Shown: positions 1 through 12,504 of the stretch, in pieces
Layout: every line of letters starts with the position of its first letter
Position numbering within the stretch: the first letter of the stretch is position 1
NCBI RefSeq assembly: GCF_000006405.1
Contig: NW_003209085.1
Coordinates: forward strand, 86,135 to 106,172
Length of the DNA stretch: 20,038 nucleotides
Source of the DNA: Perkinsus marinus ATCC 50983
Lineage: Eukaryota; Perkinsozoa; Perkinsida; Perkinsidae
Direction: 5' to 3'
Notes under the pieces: model-generated
The model's input: the letters and a program-made list of their open reading frames with translations, nothing else
Told to the model about the DNA's origin: nothing
Database searches by the model: none
Position numbers and translations under genes: made by a program

Positions 1-41
1 CAGTAATGTCGAGTGAAGCCCAGAAGGTGCTAATCCTTCAG

Positions 42-996
42 GGTTAGCAACTCCAGAGGCATTTGCAGCGAACCCGTCACTAGTGTGGGAATTCTATGAA
101 TATCGCCGTAAGGTGGTAGCTGCTGCCTCACCAAATACATGCCATATGTGGTGTGCTGAACTACAGAAGATTAAAGAGAATGATGGGAAGGACTTCACCC
201 TAATGACTGTGAGAAGGGACATCATCTCATTCATGCTGCTGCTGTTGCTTGTTATACAATGATATCCATCAGCAAAACGTTGATAGACTACACCAAGCTG
301 CCGGTAGTCATAACATTATCGAGCTTCATGGTTCACTTTGGCTAGTAAAGAAGAGCAATGATGATGCCCACACTCATACTTTTATAGAGGATGGTGTCAA
401 TGTAAGTATTTGATATATCTGCTTAAAGGGTTATTATCAGGTATGGGAGGATCGTAACGTGCCTATCACTCCTGCCTTTGCTAATATAGACCAGCGCCCC
501 CCCGATCATCATCATCATATTACAGTTCCTATTGGAGAGTTACCACATAGAGATGGCAGGTAGTCGGATGCATATCTACTTTGGGATCATTATTATCAAC
601 TTTGATGATAGATTACTACGACCAGGTGTAGTTTGGTTTGGTGAGGCACTTGATAAGGATACACTCGCTTCGGCTAACAAAGCTATGTACTATTACATAC
701 GACTCTAGCATTTATCATTCTTCTTTTAGGAGTTCTTGTGATCTCTTACTTGTCCTTGGAACATCTAGTGTTGTCTATCCAGCTGCTGGGTTTGCTGACA
801 CTGCATTGAAGAGGAATATTCCAGTAAGAGTATTAGTTTATTACACTATTCGATGTTCATAATAATCATCACGCTTGTTGTTGATTCCCAGGTCATTGAA
901 GTTAATTTACAGAGAACTCCTCTCAGCGACAGAGCTACTTATAGTTTTACGGGATCACCCGCGAGTGAAGTCTTACAACAACTTTATCCCATTTAG
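42..996 (+). CDS. SIRT5: SIRT5-like sirtuin (NAD-dependent lysine deacylase), 3' part
   Basis: Class III sirtuin, cut by the left edge. Exons: 42-208, 273-401, 441-559, 612-686, 730-823, 892-996 (TAG stop); phases agree throughout. The first exon follows an acceptor preceded by CTAAT. Visible motifs: [20 protein letters not shown], whose FYEYRR matches the Tyr-x-x-Arg that SIRT5 uses to bind succinyl and malonyl lysine; QNVDRLH; catalytic His in [31 protein letters not shown]; and the C-terminal [17 protein letters not shown]. Family knowledge predicts removal of acidic acyl groups from lysine using NAD. Odd point: the segment between HGSL and WFGE has no cysteine, so the usual four-Cys zinc site is absent, while His clusters (HTH, HHHH, PHRD) occur there. 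The N-terminal Rossmann part (GAGxS) lies outside the window. Family assignment is confident; substrate preference is inferred. Confidence 0.9.
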
Positions 997-1510
997 TGTC
1001 TTCAATGGGTGGTCGAGTTTACTCGGAGTACAGCCTACTGCCTGGAGGGTGACGAGTGGGGTATTCCCAATACGCAATACGAAACTACTTATACTAGTTG
1101 ACTCTAGTATTTATGAGTAATTCATGACTTAAAATAGAGGAACTATGTATTGCCACAATAGTCTATTCCCTTTAACTAAGGGATGTGTATTATTTATTGC
1201 GATACACCCCCAAAGAATGATGATCACTGGAAGAGGAGTCAATCATCATGTGAAGTAGACATTATCTTGTTGTAGAGGTTGTAAAGCACGGTATAGATTA
1301 TCATCGCATTATGAATCAATCATCTCACTAGAAGCCTTCTCCCATCATAAGAGGTCACGCTATGATGATCATTATCATCCTACTAGAGATGAGGGTCACC
1401 ATACAGGGTGTGAATAGCATTCCCTAATATACTACTACTAGTCTAGCATAAATCGTGATGAACAATAGAGCAGGAAGGTAGTACTCAACATGAACACTTC
1501 CACAATGGAT
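997..1510. other. Convergent 3' region between sirtuin and DnaJ-like gene
   Basis: No supported gene. It holds the 3' ends of two converging transcripts. A small hairpin, TCCCTT-taact-AAGGGA, lies near 1168-1184, followed by a GTGTAT/ATACAC pair. A plus-strand open stretch (about 1258-1418) reads as Cys/His-rich (CCRGCKARYRLSSHYE ... EGHHTGCE) after another short frame ending WKRSQSSCE. The two frames cannot be joined by a clean intron, so I do not call a gene. Confidence 0.4.
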
Positions 1511-2639
1511 CTACAGGTTCCTCGTGTTAGGGAATATAATATCGAAAGTAACAACTAGATCACCATGCTGGCCTGGATGCTCAGATATAGGCATAACACT
1601 ACCTCTGATAACACGAGTGAATCCTGGTATCACCACTTCAATTATACGAACTCCAGCAAAGGCAATACGAGTACCTACAGTACCCTCCATGACGACTACC
1701 TTCACTTTCTTCACTGTGCCATAGAATAAGTCCTCCAATGAGCAGTTTAGATCGAACTCGACAGAGCCTTTTGACGAGTCTTAATGTTCTCCTAGTAGTG
1801 GTAATAATAGTAGTAGTCTAGGCTTGTCATCATCATCATCATCATCCCGCCCCCTGCCAGCACCTCTTGGTCCTCTTGCCACCACCAAGACCTGAGCATC
1901 ATTGAGCAGCAGCAGCAGGGGCAGCAGGGGCAGGAACAAAAGCAGACTAGTACTACTATTGTTATTACCGGAGAGTAGCTCAGCAAAGGTATCGGTACCA
2001 AATGGTGTTTCCCCAAAGCTATTAGTTCGTTATACACTATCCTTAAAAAACTGGGCAAACATATCATTGGGACCATGTGAGAAGGTATAATGGAAACCAT
2101 GAGGAGCATCCTGGAAGCTGATAATAAGGAACAACATCAACAAGAGTGATGATGATGATGATGATGATGATGAGATTGTGAGGGGCCAGTCGGGCCACCC
2201 GGTGAACCAGCCGGACCAACCTTAAAGCCTTCCTCTCCGCATGCATCATACACTGCCTTTTTCTATACATCACTTAAAACATCATATGCTTCGGCAACCT
2301 AATGTATTATATTATAGGATTGGTCATCATGGGAGGACTATGATCCTATCGTGTATGGAACCATGACGTGTAGTTGTTGTTGTTGTTGTTGCTGTTGTTG
2401 TTGTTAGTATTGTAGGATTATCGTTAATACCTCTTTGAACTCCTCTGCAACGGCTTCTTTATTAGCAAGGTTCTTGTCAGACTGCCACTTCAATGGAGCC
2501 ATACGGCGATATCTATAATCATGATGGTGGTGTTGTAACATGGATTCGAACCTTGGACCTCTGCCTGCTCTTCTCACGCTTTCTTAATCTCATCGGCTTC
2601 TTTTTTGACTCCTAATATATCATAGTAGTCCTTTCGCAT
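1511..2639 (-). pseudogene. DnaJ subfamily B-like gene, degenerate (HPD lost, two in-frame stops)
   Basis: Read on the minus strand in about five exons: 2578-2639, 2431-2512, 2221-2298, 1969-2110, 1511-1779. The J domain starts MRKDYYDILGVKKEADEIKK and continues AYRRMAPLKWQSDKN. The Hsp70-stimulating HPD is replaced by QSD. Then VAEAYDVLSD, KKAVYDACGEEGFK, HYTFSHGPNDMFAQFFKDS, SFGETPFGTDTFAELLS, SLEDLFYGTVKKVKV and a C-terminal GDLVVTFDIIFP. An in-frame TAG (2263-2265) falls between SDV and KKAVYD, and a TAA (2030-2032) between FFKDSV and RTNSFG. Both sit inside homologous sequence that no intron can remove. The predicted product, about 210 residues, is far shorter than the usual ~330 because most of CTD1/CTD2 is missing. 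DNAJB13-type proteins also lack HPD, so an atypical axonemal DnaJ ancestor is possible. Splice signals look intact, suggesting recent decay. Stop readthrough is the alternative. Confidence 0.6.
2542..2552 (-). repeat. tRNA B-box-like core in DnaJ intron 1
   Basis: The minus strand reads CCAAGGTTCGAATCCATG within the 65-nt intron 2513-2577, in sense with the host gene. It matches the pol III B box (GGTTCRANNCC) and the other intron copies in this window. No A box or acceptor stem is recognisable. Confidence 0.5.
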
Positions 2640-2774
2640 TATGATAATGTTATGATTTTGTTGAATATATAAATAAGTTGAAACTCTCTAATATTATATC
2701 ATATTTACCATTTAATTAACAACAACACCACCACTGGAGACTAGCAGAAGTAAATATATAGTGTTAGTCGTCGT

Positions 2775-3857
2775 CTATCCTTTATGCTGACCCCCCTTAC
2801 GACGGGAATTCCCACTACTATTACCACCTTCCTAAAAATAGACAAACTGTAACATCTGCTACTACTCCCTACCCATCCCTTGTCATGACCATCACCTTTT
2901 TAGTATTCTTAACTGAGGTCTCTGTGGTAGGTCCACCACCAGTCATCGCTCTCATCAAGCCTCCTGTGATACCATCATCTTTGGCGGCAACTGATGAATA
3001 GATATATATTTAATAGTACTAGTAGTAGGGTGGTAATAATAATGATGAGGATGATTATACTACTACTGCTACTGGTAGTACTACTACCTTCCTTCATCTC
3101 CTTCATTGTCTCCTCATCCATCATATTCTGTTGAAGTTTTGGTAAGAATAACATGATACCCGCCATAACCAATGCCATAATAGCCATAGGGGACTTCAAT
3201 ACATGTAGTAGATTGAAGGACTGATAATAATAACAATAAGTACAATGTTCTTCTTCTTTTTATTGTTGTTGTTGTTGTGAATACCACCTCTCTGTGAGTA
3301 AAGTATTCAATCGGGCCTGTAGCCGAAATGACCAAAGGTAGGCCGCCGCCTCCGCCTCCTCCTGATGCTATCTTGTTATGTGAGTGGAGTAAAGGATCAA
3401 AATGATAAGCAGTTACTTTATTGTCGGGTAAGACATCGATGGTGAACTAACGAATGATAATACCATCTCGAACCCGCGGGAACCTTTCTATTACCATCTC
3501 AAAATAAATGTCTTGGTTAACCACTTGTAAAACATAAGTCCCTAGCTCAACATCAGGACTGATAATAAGGATGAGATGAATATGGACTATTCTTTATGTG
3601 TATTACATTCGGAAGATCCCTTTCTGATCGACATTAGCAGCATATTCTCTACCATCCTCTAATATAACTCTTGAACTACTAAAGATATATTCCAATCCAT
3701 CAGGATGACCAATGATACTCTCCAGTTTATTATCTGCTGAATAACATTTGCTGATGATAACTATAAGGGACTTACTGGGGACTTGAAGGACTCCAATAAT
3801 ATCAATACCAAAGGAAGTAGTTATTAAACACCAGGCGATAATACTTCGAAAAAGCAT
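2775..3857 (-). CDS. EMC7: EMC7, ER membrane protein complex subunit 7
   Basis: EMC7 is a single-pass subunit of the EMC insertase, which inserts tail-anchored and multi-pass proteins into the ER membrane; its lumenal domain is a beta-sandwich. Exons on the minus strand: 3607-3857, 3495-3558, 3288-3446, 3088-3220, 2896-2990, 2775-2831, all in phase, giving 252 aa (human about 242). The chosen ATG opens a signal peptide (MLFRSIIAWCLITTSFG). The beta-sandwich follows (SSSRVILEDGREYAANVDQK; IPDVELGTYVLQVVNQD; FTIDVLPDNKVTAYHF), then SATGPIEYFTHRESFN. The transmembrane segment SPMAIMALVMAGIMLFLPKL matches the family's [20 protein letters not shown], and DEETMKEMKE matches its DPDMRREMEQ. The tail is basic and ends RRKGGQHKG. 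A run of seven Gly in exon 3 looks lineage-specific. A 48-nt intron (3447-3494) ends with what would otherwise be an in-frame TAG, supporting the splice call. Confidence 0.85.
3465..3475 (-). repeat. tRNA B-box-like core in EMC7 intron 2
   Basis: The minus strand reads GGGTTCGAGATGGTATTATC inside the 48-nt intron 3447-3494, in sense with EMC7. It shares the GGTTCGA core and a TATTATC tail with other intron copies. The second half of the B box departs from consensus. Confidence 0.4.
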
Positions 3858-3876
3858 AATGAGAAATCTGCTGTTA

Positions 3877-3890
3877 CCAGGGATCGAACT
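3877..3890 (-). repeat. tRNA B-box-like core upstream of EMC7
   Basis: The minus strand reads AGTTCGATCCCTGGTAACAG 20 nt upstream of the EMC7 ATG. The TAACAG could be the acceptor of a 5'-UTR intron. The sequence TTCGATCCCTGG is shared exactly with the copy at 11022-11032, and a TTATGCTTTTT tail follows as in the copy at 10019-10029. Confidence 0.45.
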
Positions 3891-4106
3891 CGAGTGGTTA
3901 GGAACCAAACTGAGCAACACAAATCCAGTAAGGCATTGAGGACAATATTATTATTATTCATGGTATCCAAATATACATCGTCGTTGCCCATGATATATTG
4001 TCATGATGATTATGATAAACCATAATCGATTGATGCTTCATAAAACAGCTTCCCTAACTATCCTCCATCTTTACTACATAATATGGTAGACTGTACCAAG
4101 TGGTAT

Positions 4107-6665
<2,559 letters not shown>

Positions 6666-6686
6666 AATAGGTATGTGAGTAATATA

Positions 6687-8009
6687 TCACATAATACTAC
6701 ATCCACAACATTTTTTCTTGCCCCTCCTCTGATGAATAGTATTTGATAACCGTAAAGGTCCCGATGAGGATACACCATCTGACCCTACATCGTCATCATC
6801 ACTGTCTTCTTCTTCATCATCATCCTGATCGTTATGTTCTCCATCATGATAATGTCCCTGTAGTGCGGACTCCTGATGATGACGATCCTCTAGTACCAGA
6901 GTATCCCAATTAGGTCCAAAGTGAGCAGCAACAACAACATTATCCGATCCTATAGTTGATGGAGAAAGATGATCAAGGTCATTCTTGATGTTGTTGATGG
7001 TATTAGGTTGATTGATAATAAGACGTGTAGTCTCAGCATTAGTCCAATCCTCTATTTCCAATATCTTATCTAATACTTGAGTTATTTGTGAGAAGGGTGG
7101 CCTCTTATTAAGATCAACATTAATACAATTTAATGCTAGATTAATCAATTCCCCTATAATAAAGTGTGGCCATTCAGCAGTATTATCAATCCTTGACCAT
7201 ACATCAGCAGAAGTAGTATCCTCCATTGTAAAGTTATATTGTATAATGAAGTTAGTATCATAATAAGCTGGGGATAGTGCAGTTAAAGTCTCTAATATAA
7301 GCATACCAAAAGCATAGACATCAGTATTATGATCAATAACCTTAGGTCGTCGTTGCCCAACATAATAAGGGCATATATAACCAGGTGTACCTGCTACTCC
7401 CTCAACAGTTGCACTATTATCTGGTAGAAAAGGATTAGCTAATACAGAAAGACCAAAATCAGCTATCTTTGCATCATCATTATTAGGACCATTTAATAGT
7501 AGTATATTCTGACTCTTGATATCACGATGATAAACAGGTCTATTACGAGTATGGAGATAACATAATCCTCGAGCTACTGATCGTAGAACTTTAATACGAC
7601 TATGATAAAGGAATAAGGAAGAGGGGTCCTTTTGAGATGTTATATGATGTAATTTATCATATAAGGTACCATATGGTAGATACTCATATATCAATAATCG
7701 TTGATGTTGATGTCTAGCAAAACCCATTAAGATAACCAGATTAGGATGCCTATATTTTGATAATATCTTAACTTCCTCCATGAAACCATCACATTTAGGG
7801 TTGTGTAGTAGCTTAATAGCAACTATAGTACCATCAGGTAGAGTCCCTTTATATACCGTACCATAACTACCGTAACCAATCCTATTATTAATAGAGAACC
7901 CCTCTGTAGCATTATACAGCACTTCATAAGGGAACTCCAATGATACGATATTTAATGCAGCATCCGACGGTGGTCGTCTTATAGAAAATGGATTTTTATC
8001 ATCAACCAT
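6687..8009 (-). CDS. TKL/Pelle-like protein kinase with CaaX box
   Basis: Single-exon 440-aa kinase. Gly-rich loop IGYGSYGTVYKG (44-55), ATP lysine in VAIKLL (K66), alpha-C Glu in FMEEV (about 78-79), catalytic HRDIKSQN (161-168), DFG (184-186), activation end GTPGYICPYY (207-216) and NKRPPF (301-306) with the conserved Arg. HRDIKSQNILL and the GTPGYI segment match the RLK/Pelle/IRAK branch of TKL Ser/Thr kinases; no receptor or transmembrane part is present. A linker with a strongly acidic stretch (about 395-415) leads to a tail RRGKKKCCGCSIM. It ends in C-S-I-M, a CaaX box whose final Met favours farnesylation. Two upstream Cys (possible palmitoylation) and a KKK patch add to a classic plasma-membrane targeting signal. 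It is the only large intronless gene in the window. It starts 119 bp from, and divergent to, the PI4K gene. Substrates unknown. Confidence 0.9.
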   Translation of the reverse strand: MVDDKNPFSIRRPPSDAALNIVSLEFPYEVLYNATEGFSINNRIGYGSYGTVYKGTLPDGTIVAIKLLHNPKCDGFMEEVKILSKYRHPNLVILMGFARHQHQRLLIYEYLPYGTLYDKLHHITSQKDPSSLFLYHSRIKVLRSVARGLCYLHTRNRPVYHRDIKSQNILLLNGPNNDDAKIADFGLSVLANPFLPDNSATVEGVAGTPGYICPYYVGQRRPKVIDHNTDVYAFGMLILETLTALSPAYYDTNFIIQYNFTMEDTTSADVWSRIDNTAEWPHFIIGELINLALNCINVDLNKRPPFSQITQVLDKILEIEDWTNAETTRLIINQPNTINNIKNDLDHLSPSTIGSDNVVVAAHFGPNWDTLVLEDRHHQESALQGHYHDGEHNDQDDDEEEDSDDDDVGSDGVSSSGPLRLSNTIHQRRGKKKCCGCSIM

Positions 8010-8128
8010 GACGATGATGATGTTCCAATGAGTAATTATGATGAAGCTTCGAATCTGCCATGATGTCGACGCTTTAGCGCTCGCCCTAAAATGAATTGCT
8101 AATTCATGTATCTATCATTGTAGTAATA
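8010..8128. promoter_or_regulatory. Shared divergent upstream region, kinase / PI4K
   Basis: These 119 bp separate the ATGs of two divergent genes, so they must hold both 5' UTRs and the core promoters. No TATA box stands out. The segment contains TAGCGCTCGCCC at 8075-8086, identical to the 12-mer in the PI4K intron at 10401-10412, and TGATGTCGAC just before it. Whether the 12-mer acts in transcription or is a remnant of a dispersed element is unknown. Confidence 0.5.
8075..8086. repeat. GC-rich motif TAGCGCTCGCCC, copy 1
   Basis: First of three copies of GCGCTCGCCC. It lies in the divergent upstream region; the 12-mer is shared exactly with copy 2. It resembles the tRNA D-arm/anticodon-stem junction (AGAGCGCTCGCC). 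Confidence 0.5.
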
Positions 8129-11100
8129 ATGTCATCTTCATCATCATCTACTATCACTACTCGGGGGGATGTATCATCTGGGGAGGCTGGTACTCATGAT
8201 AGTACTAAGGATGCATCTTTAGGATCCTTATTAAGGTTGTTTAAATCAGAGGTAGTAATAGTAGTATTGTTATATTATAAGGATCATATTATTATTAGGT
8301 ATTTGATGCCTACTACCATATGCATTATTTGCATACTATGACTTCACAAGGAGTCAATGATTATCTTGTCAATGAACTGTAGGTTGTTGTTATTATTATT
8401 AGGAACTATGATACATTACTATGATCAGTTATAAAGTTAATGATAAGTATATCGACTTCTATTTACCTCAACTAGTGTATTCATCATTAAAGAGGATTAA
8501 TACAGTAATAATGATATTGTTATCTTCATACCATCACACTTTATATAATTAGTCGTCATTACACACCTTTCTGCTAGACAAAGCTGCCCAAAGGATGGGA
8601 TTTGCATTGAAGTTGCATTGGCTGTGATAAGTCCTCCATCATTTAATAGTGTTATTGAGTATCATTTTTAGTTATCAAGCTGTGATCGAAGATGGTGGTA
8701 AAGTAACTGGTACTGAGATACATGAGGCTTCGTTAAGGTTATGTCAAGAATGTGAAATGGCTGTTGTTAATTCTGGACTAGCTCCTAGTGTTGGTAATAA
8801 TAACAACAAGAGGATGTCGTATATTAGAGTTGATGATGTTATAGCTACTGCGAGAAAGAAACAATCGAATGCTGCTCTAACTAGAGGTGATAGTAAACTA
8901 CAGAAACATCAATTGAAACATAAGTACCAACAACAACAAAAGGGTACCATAACGACTACTGCACAGGTAGTGACTACTACTGTTGTTGTTGTTGCTAGAC
9001 ACATTACACAATGTTGATACTCATATGTTAGGTTATGGGTAGAGCTGGTGCTAGTGGTGGTGGTATTGTATCGAGCCAGGATAGTATACAATCGACACCA
9101 CCACCACCTTCTCCTTCTTCTTCTTCTAATGACCTACATTCCCCTATTGATGAATCAGTAGCTAGTGTAGCACCAGTGATAGGAAGTAGCAACAACAACA
9201 ACAACAACAACAGGGTTCATAGTCATCATTATGAACATAATAATAATATGTAGTGTAATCTATTATCATCACTATTATCAGTATATACTCTTAGTATAAC
9301 AGAAGGAGAGGGCATAGTACGAAGCAGTTCTAATCCCGAACTTAGTACTGTAACAGTGACACAACAGCAACAACAGCAACAGCAGGAACAGCTGGTGGTG
9401 GAAGAGCAGGGTAGTAGTGAGGTAGCATTGGAATGGGGGATTACTATTATTCTTATTAGATATCGTTCTAGAGGAGGAGGGAGAGAAGGATGACGAGGAG
9501 GAAGAGGATAAGAAGAGATCATTATCATCATCATCTGTTGTCTCTGCTACTGTTGCTGATAGGAAAGAGAGTGGTAGCATCCAACCTAGAGAGGTAACAT
9601 CATCATTATCCTTTTTATCTTATTTTCATGACAATCATCATCTTGTTAACTGTTCGTCTAGGTTGTATCTCTTCAAGAGTCATTGGAAGCTTTAAGAAGA
9701 TTATCAAGATCAGCTAGAACTGAAGCATGTCCATATCTCAATCGTATAAGTAAGATTATTCATACTCTTGTATGGTAGTAGTAGTATTAAATAGGTACTA
9801 TGTCTATATATGCTGAATTAGGGGATCCTGAAACTTCAATTGATCGCTATATTGCAGTATCTGGTATAACTACTTTACATACTACTACTAGTAGTGATAA
9901 CAATAAGGATTGTAATATGGGAAGAGGAGGCAATGAGAGTGATGAAGATATAAAGCATTTGGATGGCGAAATGGAAAAGTTCTTATTAAAACAACTTAGG
10001 TAATAAGATCACGTTCCTGGTTCGATCCCTACGGCAATGCTTTTTTCCATCAGATGTGATTATTTTAATAACCAGAATACATTTGTGGCGGCCCTTTGCC
10101 GATTGTCATGTCTACTAGTTAATCATACCGAGAGGAAGCAGTGCCTTGCAGCAGCTATGTCACAACTCAATCAATGGCTCTTTGAGAGTAATTATCATCA
10201 TCATCGTCATCCATCCTGGTTCGATCCTCGGTGAGGATGCTATTACTTTGTTTTATCCTAATTAGGACGAGCTGCCGTAGCAATGACTACCGGTTCATTT
10301 AAGTTGACAGGGTTATCACTACCGCAAGGGATGCCAGCATGTAGTAATAGGAAGGATAGTGTTCAAACCCACATATTATCAGTAAGTAGTGGGATGACTG
10401 TAGCGCTCGCCCGGATGATCGATTTGTAAGTGACAGTGATCGTATAGGTGCATATAGAGGATTGTAGGGTGTTCAAAACACGTACGAGAGCACCGTATAT
10501 GCTAACTCTAGAGGTGGCAGATTTGGAAGAGATATTTGAAAAGGTTGAACCTCGACCTCCCAAGACTTCCAGAGATAGATGTGATGAAGTTAGCAAGTAC
10601 TACAGTCTGAGATACTCCATTCAATACTAGGGCTGGATCTTTTATGATAGATATATACTAGCTGAGATGAGCAGCAGCAGCAGCGAGATGTATCGAGAAA
10701 AGGTTAATACTAATAATAATTCTCGTTATCCCTATCGAGATGAACTACGATATGCTGTTGCTCGTACACCTTCTACTGAATGGTGTAATAACTTTTATGG
10801 AAGTATAATAAAGGATAGTATGAAGACCTTTCAAGTCGGCACTATTGTTGACCCTTATGATGGTAATGGTCCATAGAGAGCAGCATATCAACATCCTATG
10901 GTATTTATATGGTCAGCTTCGTCATCCGGGGCGGCGGCATCGGCAGTTGACCCTATCGTTACCCCTCTCGAGCATACATTGAGCAGCAGTCATGATGTTG
11001 ATGATAATGAAGGTAATCCCAAGTTCGATCCCTGGCGAAGATATTTCTTGGTAACAGTTGTTGGAGTAGTAAAAGCAGAATCGTTCGAGTCGAAGAATAA

Positions 11101-12351
11101 ATCAGCAGTATCAGCAGCATCGGCATCAGCGGCGGCCGCATCAGGAGTATCACAAAAAGGAGGCAGTACTACTACTACTAGCACACCACATCAGAAGAGA
11201 AGACAAAAGCGACAGGAGGAAGCAGAGAAGGTAGTAATAGTAATAGTAGTAGTATCATCATGCTACTGCTACTATTCATACTGCTCTATCAATGATCATA
11301 CATGATAATAATCAGGTGAGGAAGTGTATATGGGGTGAACCCTTCCGAGAGAAGAAGGCACGTATAAGGGCTAATAGTGTATATGGTTGTCTTGAGTCAT
11401 GGAATGCTGTACAGGTTAGTAGTAGTAGTGTGATATTATGATATCGATAATATTAGGTGATGGTTAAAGGTGGTGATGATGTTAGACAAGAGGTTTTAGC
11501 TGGTCAACTTGTGAGGTACTAATACTCTTACTAATAATAATAACATACTACTACGATTTTAGAGTATTACAGATGATATTCGAGGAAGCTAGATTACCAT
11601 TATGGTTAAAACCCTATGAGACTATCGTAGTGGATGCTAACTCAGGCCTTATGGAAATGGTAATATATTAATAATAATCATCATCATACTGATCATCATC
11701 GTTATTGTTGTTAATGATCAGTTAACTGATACAATATCGATCGATGCTTTAAAGAAGGAGTTCCCGGATAAATCATTGGATGATATATTTCGTATGGCCT
11801 TTAGTGATTCTCGTGATACATTAGATAAAGCACGGAATAACTTTATCGAGAGTCTTGCAGCATACTCATTATTCTCTTATTTTCTAGCAGTAAGAGATAG
11901 ACATAATGGTAATCTATTATTGGATCGAGAAGGGCATCTTATACATATTGATTTTGGATATATGTTATCGAATGCCCCTGGTAACTTTGCATTCGAGACT
12001 GCACCATTTAAGTTAACACAAGAATATATAGATGTTATAGGAGGCGAGGATAGTGATAAGTTTGAATATTTTCGTACTTTGGTTATTCGAGGATTTCTAG
12101 AAGCTCGTAAACATCGTGATAGGCTGATATTATTGGTACGTATGTTGGCCGAATCTGGATGTAAAATGGATTGTTTAACTGCTGGAGGAGCTCCACAGAA
12201 TACTCTTAAACATATGGATGATAGATTCTTTGGTCATTTAACAGAAGAAGCATGTATAGAGAAGATAGTTGTATTGATCGATAATAGTGTAAATAATTGG
12301 AGAACTATCCAATATGATAACTTTCAGAGGATAACCAATGGTATTCTGTAA
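8129..12351 (+). CDS. PI4KB: Phosphatidylinositol 4-kinase, type III beta
   Basis: Makes PI4P from phosphatidylinositol and ATP, typically at the Golgi. About 20 in-phase exons code 1047 aa: 8129-8251, 8299-8378, 8429-8504, 8553-8623, 8672-8966, 9032-9249, 9295-9410, 9460-9593, 9662-9749, 9795-9999, 10054-10187, 10266-10381, 10448-10580, 10662-10862, 10917-11012, 11058-11230, 11316-11414, 11457-11515, 11563-11659, 11722-12351. The helical (LKU/PIK) domain shows SLLRLFKSE, GVNDYLVNELY and DKYIDFYLPQLVYSS. The middle is low complexity (Ser, Asn, Gln, Glu). A conserved block reads CLAAAMSQLNQWLFE and TRAPYMLTLEVADLEE. Catalytic domain: VMVKGGDDVRQEVLAGQLV with the ATP lysine, EARLPLWLKPYETIVVDA, DRHNGN loop, HIDFGYML and FETAPFKLT; it ends RTIQYDNFQRITNGIL. 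The exon 13/14 junction (10580/10662) is the least certain. The intron 11013-11057 has no stop and could be translated. Confidence 0.92.
10019..10029 (+). repeat. tRNA B-box-like core in PI4K intron
   Basis: CCTGGTTCGATCCC in the 54-nt intron 10000-10053, followed by GGCAATGCTTTTTT. The match to the B-box consensus GGTTCRANYCC is perfect. Sense orientation. Confidence 0.55.
10218..10227 (+). repeat. tRNA B-box-like core in the next PI4K intron
   Basis: CCTGGTTCGATCCTCGG in intron 10188-10265, with GAGGATGCTATTAC after it. This intron and 10000-10053 flank a single 134-nt exon and share the core and the ATGC tail. Phase analysis fixes the donor at 10188, placing the motif in the intron, not in coding sequence. 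Confidence 0.55.
10401..10412 (+). repeat. GC-rich motif TAGCGCTCGCCC, copy 2
   Basis: Lies in PI4K intron 10382-10447. GGATGATCGATT follows. The GCGCTCGCCC-to-ATCGATT spacing is the same as in copy 3. Confidence 0.55.
11022..11032 (+). repeat. tRNA B-box-like core in a stop-free PI4K intron
   Basis: CCAAGTTCGATCCCTGG in the 45-nt intron 11013-11057. The intron has GT and CAG ends, is a multiple of three and has no in-frame stop. Its presence in other introns argues that this segment is spliced out. Confidence 0.45.
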
Positions 12352-12504
12352 ATAACAACAACAACATCATCATCATCATTATTTATCACATTCTCTTGCG
12401 ATCATTTACATACTTTTCGCAGATTATTATAGTCCTTGTCTTGTTGTTGGAGTTGTTGGAGTCGGTAGATTAAGATCATTATTATTATCATCATCATTTT
12501 AACC

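Noticed and set aside
2030-2265. Alternative genetic code suggested by TAG and TAA inside the DnaJ-like gene
   Set aside because: TAG ends the sirtuin and EMC7, TAA ends PI4K and the anoctamin, and TGA ends the kinase, all at family-typical positions. The standard code fits.
10000-10053. Complete tRNA gene at the B-box sites
   Set aside because: The host introns are only 45-80 nt and no acceptor stem, A box or anticodon loop pairs with the T arm at any copy.
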